This document shows, piece after piece, positions 18,558-26,641 of a DNA stretch of 26,641 nt. Each line of letters starts with the position of its first letter. Within the stretch, counting starts at the first letter, position 1. Made by a program: the position numbers and the translations under genes. Source of the DNA: Pleurotus djamor (lineage: Eukaryota > Basidiomycota > Agaricomycetes > Agaricales > Pleurotaceae); assembly GCA_029747585.1 (NCBI GenBank), contig JAPEVF010000630.1:1-26641 (forward strand), given 5' to 3'. The notes beneath the pieces were generated by a model that saw only the letters and a program-made list of their open reading frames with translations, ran no database searches and had not been told where the DNA came from.

Positions 18558-20239
18558 CTAGGATGAGTCGCTATCACTCGTTGTCTGGGCATCTAGTAAG
18601 ACTAAGGGGGTTCCTCCCCGCGGGGTCGGGCAGCGGACTGTCCTGAGATGCCCACTCCCGCAGAAGCTCCTTACGGTTGGTATTCGCTCAGCAATAGCTT
18701 CCATCAGATCATACATATGGTGAGACCCGTAGCTCGGAGAGAATTCGGTGATGGTGATATCTTGCAACTCGCATTCAGGGAGACGCAGGTGTTCCGGCTG
18801 TCAAAGTGAAATATGAAGCCATGATCAGCGCTATATTATTACGGAGCATGCAAAAACGTACCCATGATTGGCGAAATGTGTCCAGGAAGTTGGTATCCCG
18901 GAAACGTATCGAAAGCGTGCGGATGCTAGGGAACATCGAGAGTGTCTCCACAAGCAATTCGTTATCGTAACGCCATATCCAAGCGGACAGCGTGTGAAGA
19001 GGGATAGGTGGTTCTGCGTTCCGGAAGGATTGCAGTAGCATTCTTAGACCATGTGAGAGGAGGTAAGGCGAATTAATGTTTAGTGTTTCGAGGGCGGGGA
19101 GATGTAGAGGAGGTGTCCCTGGTCTCATCGGATCCGTGTAGTCGTCGCGTAGTGTCAGATCTAGAGAGCGTAGCGTCTTGATGCTCAGACCAGACAGGAA
19201 TTTAGCGGTGCTGAACGGCTGAATAATTTTCAGCTTGAGTTCAACGAGGCAATGTGACTGGCGGTTCAAGAATCGGGTGACGTCTTCGAGGTATGCGTTG
19301 CCAAGTTTATGTTGGATGTTAATGAAGCGTAGCTTCTCGAATCGTTCTATGCGAAGGGAATCAGTGAGGAATGGCCTCAGCGAAGAAGTGTACTCGCCTA
19401 AATTCCCATACAGGGGCCTGAGGTCGTCAAAAATAAAATCGATAGGGTTCATGACATTGTCAATGCACAGCGTCTCAAACGAGTACACCCCGTTGTTGAT
19501 AAGCTTGGCGATAGAATGGCAGTTTTCTCCAGTCCAATCACCCTCCAATTCGGAGTGGAGAAGGAGAGCTAAATGAGACACCTTGGACATGCACGCGTAA
19601 ACGTTCGAGGCCATCTCGGCGTGATACTGCGGAAGCAGGTAAAGCGATAACGAATCAACCTTGTTCGATAGACACTCCCATAGTTGCCTTTGTTCCTTCT
19701 CGAAAGTTTGGTTGCCTGTTAGAAGAGGGAATGCAACATGATAATGGCGGATATCAAGGCGTCTACAGGCTTTCAAGAGGAGGTCAAAGACTTCAGTGGC
19801 GGATTTCTTGGTCATCATGCGACTATCCGGAAGGCCCCTCCGCCTAATGATGTGGGAGTAGTCAAGGTCCTGGATGTAGTTGCGAAACCGGGTGAGCCGA
19901 CGGTGCTTATACGGGACTGCCATGAACCTTTGGAAGTTGATGAGGAGCTTGTAAGTCGGGCCAGGCTCGAAGAGTCGCCTAGTACACAGTAGAAATTCAA
20001 TTGAATCTCCATTCACAGCACAAAGGTACTTATCGTACGCACGACTTGGCATAATACGAGATTTTCGCGACGTTCCCACGTGTAAGCTCTCCGACTTCAA
20101 GTTCCTGGCGTAGCAAGCTCGTAGCGAGGGCGTTAAAGAATTTCACCCTACGGAGCGAACGTAGATCAGCATCGGTGAAGTAAGCGAAGATGAGGTGCCA
20201 GATTTCGTAGGGCAAGTCGTAGGTTGGAGAGACCAGCAT
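18558..20239 (-). CDS. F-box protein (three exons)
   Basis: Exons 20239-20043, 19978-18862 and 18797-18558 join across two 64-nt introns (GTGCGT...TACTAG and GTACGT...TTGACAG) to give 517 aa. The N-terminus is a compact F-box: YDLPYEIWHLIFAYFTDADLRSLRRV (about 7-32). The body has Leu-rich segments (VDSLSLYLLPQY, VSHLALLLHSEL, LRSLDLTLRDD, LETLNINSPYLL, IRTLSIRF), as expected for an F-box/LRR-like protein. The C-terminus is an acidic Ser-rich tail (TTSDSDSS). It belongs to a different subfamily from the 9.8-13.7 kb pair. It sits tail to tail with the terpene synthase, with 75 nt between stop codons. Role inferred from the family: a substrate receptor of an SCF ubiquitin ligase, target unknown. 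Confidence 0.82.
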
Positions 20240-20351
20240 CGTGAGAAAAAACTTGAAAAATTTCCATCCAAGTTTGATGGAGAGGGGGACTCCTGATATG
20301 GCTCCTGGCCAAAGCGTTTACGGACTGTGAAGGTTCGTTCGCCTTCGAAGC

Positions 20352-20376
20352 GTGCTATACTCTATATATATATCTA
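20352..20376 (-). promoter_or_regulatory. TA-rich element upstream of the 18558-20239 F-box gene
   Basis: An alternating TA tract (TATATATATATCTATGTATA) lies about 115-140 nt upstream of the ATG at 20239 and is the only TATA-like sequence in the 190 nt between this gene and the next. Confidence 0.35.
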
Positions 20377-20432
20377 TGTATAGATCCTGTGATTAGAGAA
20401 TACTCAAAGACTGCATCGTGCTCTTCATTTGA

Positions 20433-20849
20433 TTATTTTCCACCATCTATCTCCACCTTGGGTCCGTTTGGGGGGTCGCGCTGAAACGGCATGCTCACAG
20501 CTGTGTTTGTAGACGCTGAGTCCACTTCCACCTCCCGTAGCTCTGGGTCTTCTTCCACAAAGACTAGAGGATCTGGATGAGAGTGCTCATGGACAAGCGG
20601 AGGATTTATTGGATTTGGTATGAGCAGTGGCGCGAGATGTGGATGTTCGTGATGGATGAACGTTTGGGGCTCCACGGTTTCTCGTGCGGGAGTTGGTGCT
20701 GACTCTAACCCTGTATGCTCGGTTTTCTCGACGCTCTGTGAGGATAAACGGTTCAATATAAGAGCACCAAATCACAAGTCAAGACTTACCTCTACCCTAG
20801 CATGCGAAGCGCAGCACAAGGACTTGAACCACTGCAAGATTTGCTTCAT
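20433..20849 (-). CDS. small His/Pro-rich cytosolic protein, unknown function
   Basis: Exons 20849-20790 and 20735-20433 flank a 54-nt intron (GTAAGT...CCTCACAG) and encode 120 aa. The N-terminus MKQILQWFKSLCC is a short amphipathic basic helix followed by two adjacent cysteines (C12, C13), a pattern seen in palmitoylated membrane-attached proteins. The middle carries two His-rich motifs, HHEHPH (48-53) and HEHSHPD (69-75), within a Pro-rich acidic chain that could bind metal. There is no signal peptide and no TM helix. No family recognised. The first exon was chosen because it supplies an ATG in phase through a consensus intron. A start at an internal ATG is unlikely because the frame continues across the acceptor. 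Confidence 0.6.
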
Positions 20850-21648
20850 GCTCAGAGCCGGTCTGCAAAAGAGTGGTCTCAAAGACGCTTTAAGTGGGGA
20901 AGCCCACACGCAGCCTCACCCTTTATGAACCTTTGACTGCGACGCGTGAGTTTTCCAGACCTCCGCTTCGTTGTCTATGACTTCATCATTTCATATCAAT
21001 CCTTGCGACTTGCCGTTTTCTTCCGAGGCACTGTACATGAGTATCTTTAGTAGCAGTTTGGCTGACATACATAGTGGGTTGCCTTCGCCTGTGGGTGAAA
21101 CTTGATACACGGGTCATGCTCTCACAATAGGGGAGTACAGGAGCCCCTAGTCATGCTCGACCTTGCGTCACGCATCATGTCACGCATTGTTTTGGACCAG
21201 CACGCCTAGTACCCCAACGTCGCCGCTCCGATATCCGCAAGATGCTTCCATAAAGCAATTCTTGGAGTCGTTTGGGTCACTTCGTTTCTGCTCAGGATGG
21301 CATAAAACGTGAGTAGAACGGTACGTGCACGAAAAATCTTCATCCAGAGTCAGACGCTGACTGTCCGCTTTCCAGACTTCCGCAGCCGTGGACCCCCTCC
21401 CGGATCCTGGGACCATCTGGGTGACGTAGGCGACACTCCTGGTATATGTCAGCCGATCCGGGAGTCGAAGACGAAGTCAAAATGTCTTTGAACCAACTGT
21501 GATGTCATCGATTTTGGAGTCCCAGTGACGGCGATGACGACCATGACCTCCCTCATATCCCAGTTCTCTTATAATCTTCATCCAACGTTTCTCGACCCCC
21601 ACAACTCTTTCTTCCTTTCCCTCATCATCAAATTAAACTACGAAAACT
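20850..21648. other. intergenic between divergent genes
   Basis: It holds the promoters of the His/Pro-rich gene (minus) and the HAM1-like gene (plus). A 9-bp direct repeat GTCACGCAT occurs at 21167-21175 and 21179-21187. A CT-rich leader (about 21595-21632) precedes the HAM1-like ATG. No gene recognised. Confidence 0.4.
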
Positions 21649-24335
21649 ATGGATAAAGCAACATCAGTACTCGCTGCCTTTGAAGCAGGCAAAATTCCGT
21701 CTCATGAACAAGTCGCCGACTTCATCGACTGGTTCAACGCTACGATAATTCCGCAGGCTACTCCTGAGGGTGGAGATCAGCTCAGTGCTCAGGGACGCGT
21801 CATCGCAGACGATTTGCGGAAGGTATTAGAGGCATACAAGCAGCTGGGCGACAACAAGAATCGTGAGTTTTCCTTGGAGTACCGGCGAGATGCACCACCT
21901 GAACACCTCCGTAGACGACAACGTTTTGCAAGAGTCACTTTGGCACTTCACCCAGGCTGATATCTCTTCTACGTCGACCAACGTCGTCGATGCCAACGAA
22001 GCTTCCAACGACGCCAAAAGCCTTGGATGCTCCTTCTCCACCATTCTCAGCATCATCTGGTCAAATCTCCTCACAGAGTCGTCCTTCCTCTCGGCCGACN
22101 TTTTTGTCGTTTTTGAGGCTTGCGCTCGCCGATGCAGCTGAGCTCGTGGAAGATGGCGCACGTCGCGCCAAACAGGGTCTAAGGGAAGTAGAGGATGAGG
22201 TGCAAGAGGGCGAAAGAACCACTATCGGCAGGAAGAAGCGCCGAGTCGAGGAAGAAGAGGAGGATGTGAAGAAACAATGGGAACACGGGATGGACGCTGT
22301 CAAGGATGCAGGTAGCGGCGCTATCGGAGCTGGCCAGCAGGTCGCTGACTCTGCGCAGAAGACGGCTGATCGTGCTAGTACCCGGGTGAAGAATGCCTAT
22401 TTCCAGGTGAGTATCAGCATCACGCACCGTGAACTTTGAACCATGCTAATATACACGAAGATTTGCGAGCGTGCTCAAAATGACAAGGAGTATCACGACG
22501 CCTTGGTCAACATTTTCGACACCGTTCAGAAATGGCTTACGCGCAGTCTTGACACCGCTCAGGACATCAACAAGTCTACCACATTGGAAAGTTTCGTCGA
22601 CGACCCCACCCCCGAGAGCCACATCCCTAACGGCATCCGTGGTCTTGGCAAATTGCTTGAACGTCTTTCTGGCGACAAATCGCTCGATGATCTTTGGTCA
22701 AAGCTTCGCGCTTGCGTCGTCGATGTCCGCCAAGACCCAGACCTTCAGCAGTGGTCCACCGACTTCTTCACCCATCTTCGTAAATCTCTTGACGAACCCG
22801 GCTATGCTCGCTCCGAGGAGGCCAGCTCGCGTCGTCGCTCCCTGTCCCAACGTTGGCAAAAGTTGAAAGACTCTGATTCCGATGCCGGGAAGAAGTGGCG
22901 TGGCGATTGGGAGGCCTTCAAACGTGAATGGGAAGAGCTCGTGACAAGGATTGAGAATGATGCCGACTTGAAGAACCTTAGGCAAGCACATGTCAAGATG
23001 GCGAACGATTTACAGGAGGGTTTGGGTGAAGCTGCGCAGCAGGCGACTGGCAAGGCCGAAGATGTTGGTTCGCAGGTGTCCAGCGTCGCCAGCGAAGTTA
23101 TGCAGCGCGTTGCTTGGTTCTGGACCGACGTCTTCAAGGTGTACCTACCACGCGTTCTCGACGTCCTCAAGGATGTTCCTATTCCTCGGTATGTATCATC
23201 TTGTTATTTGTATCTATCTTCGCTGACTTATCTCCCCCTCAGTACTGAATACAAAGATGAAGAGATCGAGTTCATCCTCGAGAACGTCGAACTGTCGTCT
23301 CTCAAGACCAATCCTTCGCATGTATTCATCCGGAATATCACAGACATCGATGTCAATACGACTTCTACTACCTCCGAGTCCGCCATGGGCTCCCTCACTC
23401 GAATCAAAATTCAGGCTATGCAGCTTGAGTTGAACGATGTTTCGTTCTGGTACAAGGACAAGACAGCCTCCCTCGGCCCCAGCGAGTTCACTGGCTTTGT
23501 CGGGTTTAAGCTTCCGGAGAAGGGCGTTGACGTCGACTTCGCTCTCCGTACCCTTTCTTCCACGTCTCCCGAGCGCGAGAAACTACAGTCCGTCCTCAAA
23601 CTCGAGAATGTTGAAGTTACCATCGCCGAGGACGTTCAGCTCGATGTCAAGCAATCCAACCACTCCATGCTGATCTCCATGTTCAAGCCCATCTTCGTCT
23701 TGCGCTTCAAGGATGCGTTGGAGAAGGTTCTGGCTGAGTGGATCCGCACGTCTGTCGAATGGGTCGGGAGGACGCTGTACGATGTTGGCAATCGTCGTGT
23801 TGTCTTCGAGGATGCAGGTATCTCGGGTGGTAGCTCGATGATTGCTGCTATCTTCAGCGAGATGGGCAGGATCAAGCGCGAGGGTCAGAGAAGTGGTGGA
23901 GGGAAGGTTATGGCCACCGGCACCGGCGTCATCGTCGAGCAACACACGGAAGCTGGACACAAGGCCGCTCAGTTCGCTATGGGTGCCGAGCCACAGATCC
24001 TCAGTGGTGATAAACGTGGACCTCTTGGTACCGCTAGTGAGCCGTTAAAGGATCGTCTCCAGGATACATTGGGTGAGGTTACGGGCGATCGTATGGACTT
24101 GGATGAGGTCGTTGAAGGCGCTGAAGGTAGTGCCGAGTCTGCGAAGAAAAAGTTGGAGAGTGCTAGCGAGGTTGCTAGGCGAGAGGCTTGGAAGGTGAAG
24201 CAGGGTGTTGAGGGTATGGTTGAAGATGGCAAGCAGCGTGTGAAGACCTTCCAGGCTACTGTGGAGAAGAAACGTCGTATGGAGGAGAGTTGTGATGGTT
24301 GGCAGAGCGGCGCCTTCGATGTTACTACCGCTTGA
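21649..24335 (+). CDS. HAM1-like protein (DUF4449/DUF5923 family)
   Basis: Exons 21649-21862, 21915-22406, 22461-23188 and 23243-24335, with introns of 52, 54 and 54 nt, encode about 841 aa if the N at 22100 is not counted. The N-terminal half is charged and helical, with family landmarks LRLALADAAELVEDGARRAK, ICERAQNDKEYHDAL, SFVDDPTPESHIP, FFTHLRKSLDEPGYARS and WFWTDVFKVYLPRVLDVLKDVPIPR. The C-terminal half starts TEYKDEEIEFILENVE and contains SHVFIRNITDIDV, VSFWYKDKTASLGPSEFTG and FAMGAEPQILSGDKRGPLG. It resembles the lipid-binding beta domain of this family. The last 100 residues are a Lys/Glu-rich helix ending in WQSGAFDV. The family is widespread in basidiomycetes and has been linked to Cryptococcus Ham1; its molecular role is poorly known. 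The third intron is in frame and stop-free. Confidence 0.88.
22100..22100. other. ambiguous base N disturbing the HAM1-like frame
   Basis: The only N in the window, next to a run of five T's. Counting it as a base shifts exon 2 out of frame. Skipping it gives a perfect match of phase with the third exon and the family sequence ADFLSFLRLALADAAE. It therefore behaves as a surplus placeholder from sequencing or assembly. Confidence 0.85.
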
Positions 24336-24654
24336 AAAACTTCTACCTCTTCTTGTATATTAGTTCACGGACATCATGTATATCGCACTAGGGTATTGTA
24401 AAAAGTAGCAGACATCTTTTGTATTATGGTAATGGATATATCTGATGGAAGACGAGCGTTTCCTACTGTTGTGCTAAGGGATCATCGATCAAAGCCTCTC
24501 AATCCGCAACTGGCTCGGGGTGCCTCCCAGTTTGTCCGATATGTTGGTAAAGCGATCTATCCACTCGATTATACACACCCAAAGGGTATGCATCCACACA
24601 AGACTCTCCGACTCTGATGTCTCCGACAACAACACAAAAGTCCGCCGCCAACGG
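24336..24654. other. intergenic between convergent genes
   Basis: About 320 bp, AT-richer, containing the 3' untranslated ends of the HAM1-like gene (plus) and the Pro/Gly-rich gene (minus). Nothing else seen. Confidence 0.5.
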
Positions 24655-25056
24655 CTAATACCCACGATCCCCTCCTTCCTCACTCCAGGGCGGACGACCA
24701 CCTCCACCACCTCCACCGCTAGAGAACGACGTGACTATTCAACGATGATAGAAGCTAAAAAAAAGCAAGGCTACATACCGATGTCCACCGTCAACACCGG
24801 GAGGATACGGTGCGTACGGATATGGTTGAGGTGGATGTGGATATGGTTGTGGTTGGGGCCATGGGCGCGGAGGAGGAGGAGGAGGTGGTGGTGGTGGAGG
24901 CGGCGGTGGTACCGTATGAGGGAGTGGCCGTTTCAGGTTATGAAGGAATTCGATTATAGGACCTATCGTACGACGCGATGGTTGGGCTGGAGCAGCCATT
25001 ACGCAGCCTACAAGGAGGCTAAGAAGCAAGACAGTGATTGCGCTGAGAACCCTCAT
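24655..25056 (-). CDS. small secreted Pro/Gly-rich protein
   Basis: Exons 25056-24779 and 24718-24655 flank a 60-nt intron (GTATGT...TCTCTAG) and encode 113 aa. Residues 1-22 are a clear signal peptide (MRVLSAITVLLLSLLVGCVMAA). Then come a short helix-like segment (TIGPIIEFLHNLKR), an uninterrupted run of 14 prolines (50-63), a repetitive Pro/Tyr/Gln section (PYPHPPQPYPYAPYPP, about 71-86), a run of seven glycines formed across the splice junction, and an acidic tail ending DRGY. It is probably a cell-wall or extracellular protein. The same architecture recurs in the partial gene at the right edge. The opposite-strand ORF (24520-25119) is the shadow of these triplet repeats. Confidence 0.68.
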
Positions 25057-25187
25057 GGCGCAAAAGATGCTAGGATGTTTGAAAAAACTTGGTCAGACGT
25101 GGTAGGCGACGATGTCTGAGGAAACTGACGAACCTGTATTGAGGGAAATGGGTGATTGCTCTGACCTCTGATAGAGGCAACGACGGT

Positions 25188-25195
25188 CTATTTAT
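25188..25195 (-). promoter_or_regulatory. TATA-like element of the Pro/Gly-rich gene
   Basis: On the minus strand ATAAATAG lies about 132 nt upstream of the ATG at 25056. It is the best TATA-like sequence in the region, but its distance would require a leader of about 100 nt. Confidence 0.35.
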
Positions 25196-25240
25196 CGATC
25201 CTGAGCGAGACTAAATCCAGGGAAATGATTGATCTTGCAA

Positions 25241-25750
25241 TTACTCAACAGTAGTAGGGCTAACAAGGAAGCGAGCCGAATACGCATAGACTGGAATCTG
25301 TAGTCGATTTGATTGCGTTCTTCGGAAGGTTTTAAAGTCGCTAGTCATGGAGTAGACCGTTCCGATCGACACCGAGGCTAAAAACTCTTGTGAGCGGTAG
25401 TATCCAAAGTAGAGTTCCTCAGAAAAAATGCATACTATCTTCATGAGATGGGAGACTGCTGTCCTTGTTCGGACGTTCGCAGAGAGTAGGCTTATGGTTA
25501 CCGGGGCGGTCTTTCGAGGCGCTAACCATGGAAACCAAGTCGCCAAGAGGTTGAGATTATGAAAAGGTGGAGGAGCCCGAAGCAAGTTCAACGTTTGTAG
25601 TTCAGAGAGGAGCACTGCCCAAGATACGAGTGACGCCAGTACGAGAACAGTTCCACAGGATCCGTTGAGATACCCGGTCCTAATACACGGGTTTCTCGTG
25701 TGCGCCAGGCATTGTGGCAGAACAAACAGAACGGTGAAGAGACAGCACAA
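25241..25750 (-). CDS. weakly supported hypothetical protein
   Basis: An open frame of 169 codons. It starts with a hydrophobic segment (MCCLFTVLFVLPQCLA), has a second hydrophobic stretch (TVLVLASLVSWAVLLSEL, about 34-51) and then a mixed C-terminal half with no motif I recognise. It could be a small membrane protein, one exon of a larger gene, or a relic. No consensus introns clearly extend it. It is given mainly so that the space between the two Pro/Gly-rich genes is described. Confidence 0.25.
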   Translation of the reverse strand: MCCLFTVLFVLPQCLAHTRNPCIRTGYLNGSCGTVLVLASLVSWAVLLSELQTLNLLRAPPPFHNLNLLATWFPWLAPRKTAPVTISLLSANVRTRTAVSHLMKIVCIFSEELYFGYYRSQEFLASVSIGTVYSMTSDFKTFRRTQSNRLQIPVYAYSARFLVSPTTVE

Positions 25751-26231
25751 GTTGAAAAAAATAAGTAGTTAATTTCAGTTTTCGAGCTGCTTGCTTCTCA
25801 CGGTCACAATTCTCTGACTTAGCTGCACGAAGGGTCATGGCAATATTACGGGAAGCCGATCAAAAAGCTCGTCCACTTCATTTCGGTCGTTGCTCACTAC
25901 TTCGCCAGTATCTTGCAAGGTTAGTCGATCAAACGCATTCGGTAGCTGATTAATGGCTCGTAAATCTCCACACACTTCGAGCACGACGGGGTCAAGATTT
26001 GATGTGAGCTTGGAAGAGCAGCGTACGCGCTGCATTGGTATATTCTCCAAGACACCCACATGAAAAGGGAGTCTAAGATAGGCTAGCTATGATATACTTC
26101 AGGGTGGACTCTACCGCTCCATTTATGATAGAGGGCTGCGTCCTACACCATGTGGAACGAAATCACCATGAGTTCGCCGTCGAGGGGGAAGGAAGTGTTT
26201 GAGGGGCTTACAGGTGTGGGGGAGAAAGTGC
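25751..26231. other. intergenic or relic sequence
   Basis: A minus-strand open stretch at 25835-26059 (74 codons, hydrophilic, ending FDRLPVILP) has no recognisable family and no good exon partner. The remainder is the 3' flank of the partial gene at the right edge. Confidence 0.3.
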
Positions 26232-26641
26232 TTAGGAAGCACCTTCATCACCGAAGCCGCCAGCTCCAGGAATTGCACCAGATCCCCCATTGAATCCGCC
26301 ACCTGTGGGAAAGCCAGCATGACCACCTCCAAAGTGACCACCGCCATATCCACCACCTCCCGTATAGCTATCATGGCCACCGCCGTATCCACCACCCCAG
26401 CCGCCCTTCCCACTACAACGGAGCAAAGACAGCATCAGAGCGGGGACGAGGGACGAGGGACGAAGGAAATGAGACGTACAATTCATCCGGGTGGGGGATG
26501 ATGGACCAGGCGGGAAGGGACCGGGACCGGGAGGGAAAGGAGGGGGAGGCCCAAAAGCGTCATCATGGTCAGGAGGGGGCGTCGGCACTGGAGTTGGTGA
26601 AGGTTGTTTGCCGCGCAGAGTCTTGACGAGCTTGAGTATTT
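26232..26641 (-). CDS. Pro/Gly-rich protein, 5' end beyond the window
   Basis: The frame enters from the right edge: a short helix-like segment (ILKLVKTLRGK), then a Pro-rich block (PTPPPDHDDAFGPPPPFPPG). It ends with a Gly-rich block of GGGY/GGGH-type repeats (GGWGGGYGGGHDSYTGGGGY) and GDEGAS at the stop (26232-26234). The order of basic helix, Pro block and Gly block matches the gene at 24655-25056, so the two are probably paralogs; a signal peptide would lie outside the window. A consensus intron (26413-26479, GTACGT...GTTGTAG, 67 nt) sits between the Pro and Gly blocks, but its length is not a multiple of three and removing it leaves the Gly-rich frame. The gene is therefore annotated with the frame read through. 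Confidence 0.5.
   Translation of the reverse strand, partial: ILKLVKTLRGKQPSPTPVPTPPPDHDDAFGPPPPFPPGPGPFPPGPSSPTRMNCTSHFLRPSSLVPALMLSLLRCSGKGGWGGGYGGGHDSYTGGGGYGGGHFGGGHAGFPTGGGFNGGSGAIPGAGGFGDEGAS
26443..26463. repeat. GGGACGA x3 microsatellite
   Basis: Three perfect tandem copies of a 7-bp unit inside the putative 67-nt intron of the right-edge gene. Copy-number change would alter intron length by 7 nt per unit. Confidence 0.9.

Noticed and set aside
9799..20239. A terpene biosynthetic gene cluster
   Set aside because: No P450, oxidoreductase, transporter or transcription factor is seen near the synthase; the neighbours are F-box genes.
24520..25119. 199-codon plus-strand ORF with Arg/Trp runs
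   Set aside because: The runs are the complement of the proline-coding triplet repeat of the minus-strand secreted protein, which has a signal peptide and intron.

Overview
This window looks like nuclear DNA of a filamentous basidiomycete, probably an agaricomycete. The genes are interrupted by very short introns (mostly 50-67 nt) with GTRNGT donors, CTRAY-like branch points and YAG acceptors. The gene families fit too: a DUF6534-type multipass membrane protein, a HAM1-like (DUF4449/DUF5923) protein, several divergent F-box proteins and a single class I sesquiterpene synthase. Exon structures below were assembled by hand, matching donor/acceptor phase and family motifs. No homology search was run.

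Layout, left to right. (1) 1-4.5 kb: a small single-TM protein (1022-1452, +) behind a 5' leader with two likely introns, and a minus-strand single-pass membrane protein (2717-3533 and probably further upstream). (2) 4.5-9.1 kb: a 110-aa small secreted protein (5818-6205, +) and a nine-exon DUF6534 membrane protein (7471-9065, +). (3) 9.8-20.2 kb: an F-box-rich region. Two related intronless F-box genes are divergently transcribed (9799-11391, - and 12224-13684, +). A third F-box gene (14653-16170, +) is broken by a one-base frame disturbance at a poly-A tract. A fourth (18558-20239, -) lies tail to tail with a sesquiterpene synthase (17324-18482, +). An intron-containing tRNA-Leu(CAA) lies between the second and third F-box genes. 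(4) 20.4-24.3 kb: a small His/Pro-rich protein (20433-20849, -) and the HAM1-like gene (21649-24335, +), which carries an ambiguous base (N) that disturbs the reading frame. (5) 24.6 kb to the end: two small Pro/Gly-rich genes on the minus strand with the same architecture, one complete and one running off the window, separated by weakly supported ORFs.

No operon-like logic is expected in a fungus, and I see no P450, transporter or regulator beside the terpene synthase, so it looks like a stand-alone terpene gene in a fast-evolving accessory neighbourhood. The DUF6534 and HAM1-like genes appear intact apart from the N. No transposon ORF, CRISPR array or viral gene was recognised.
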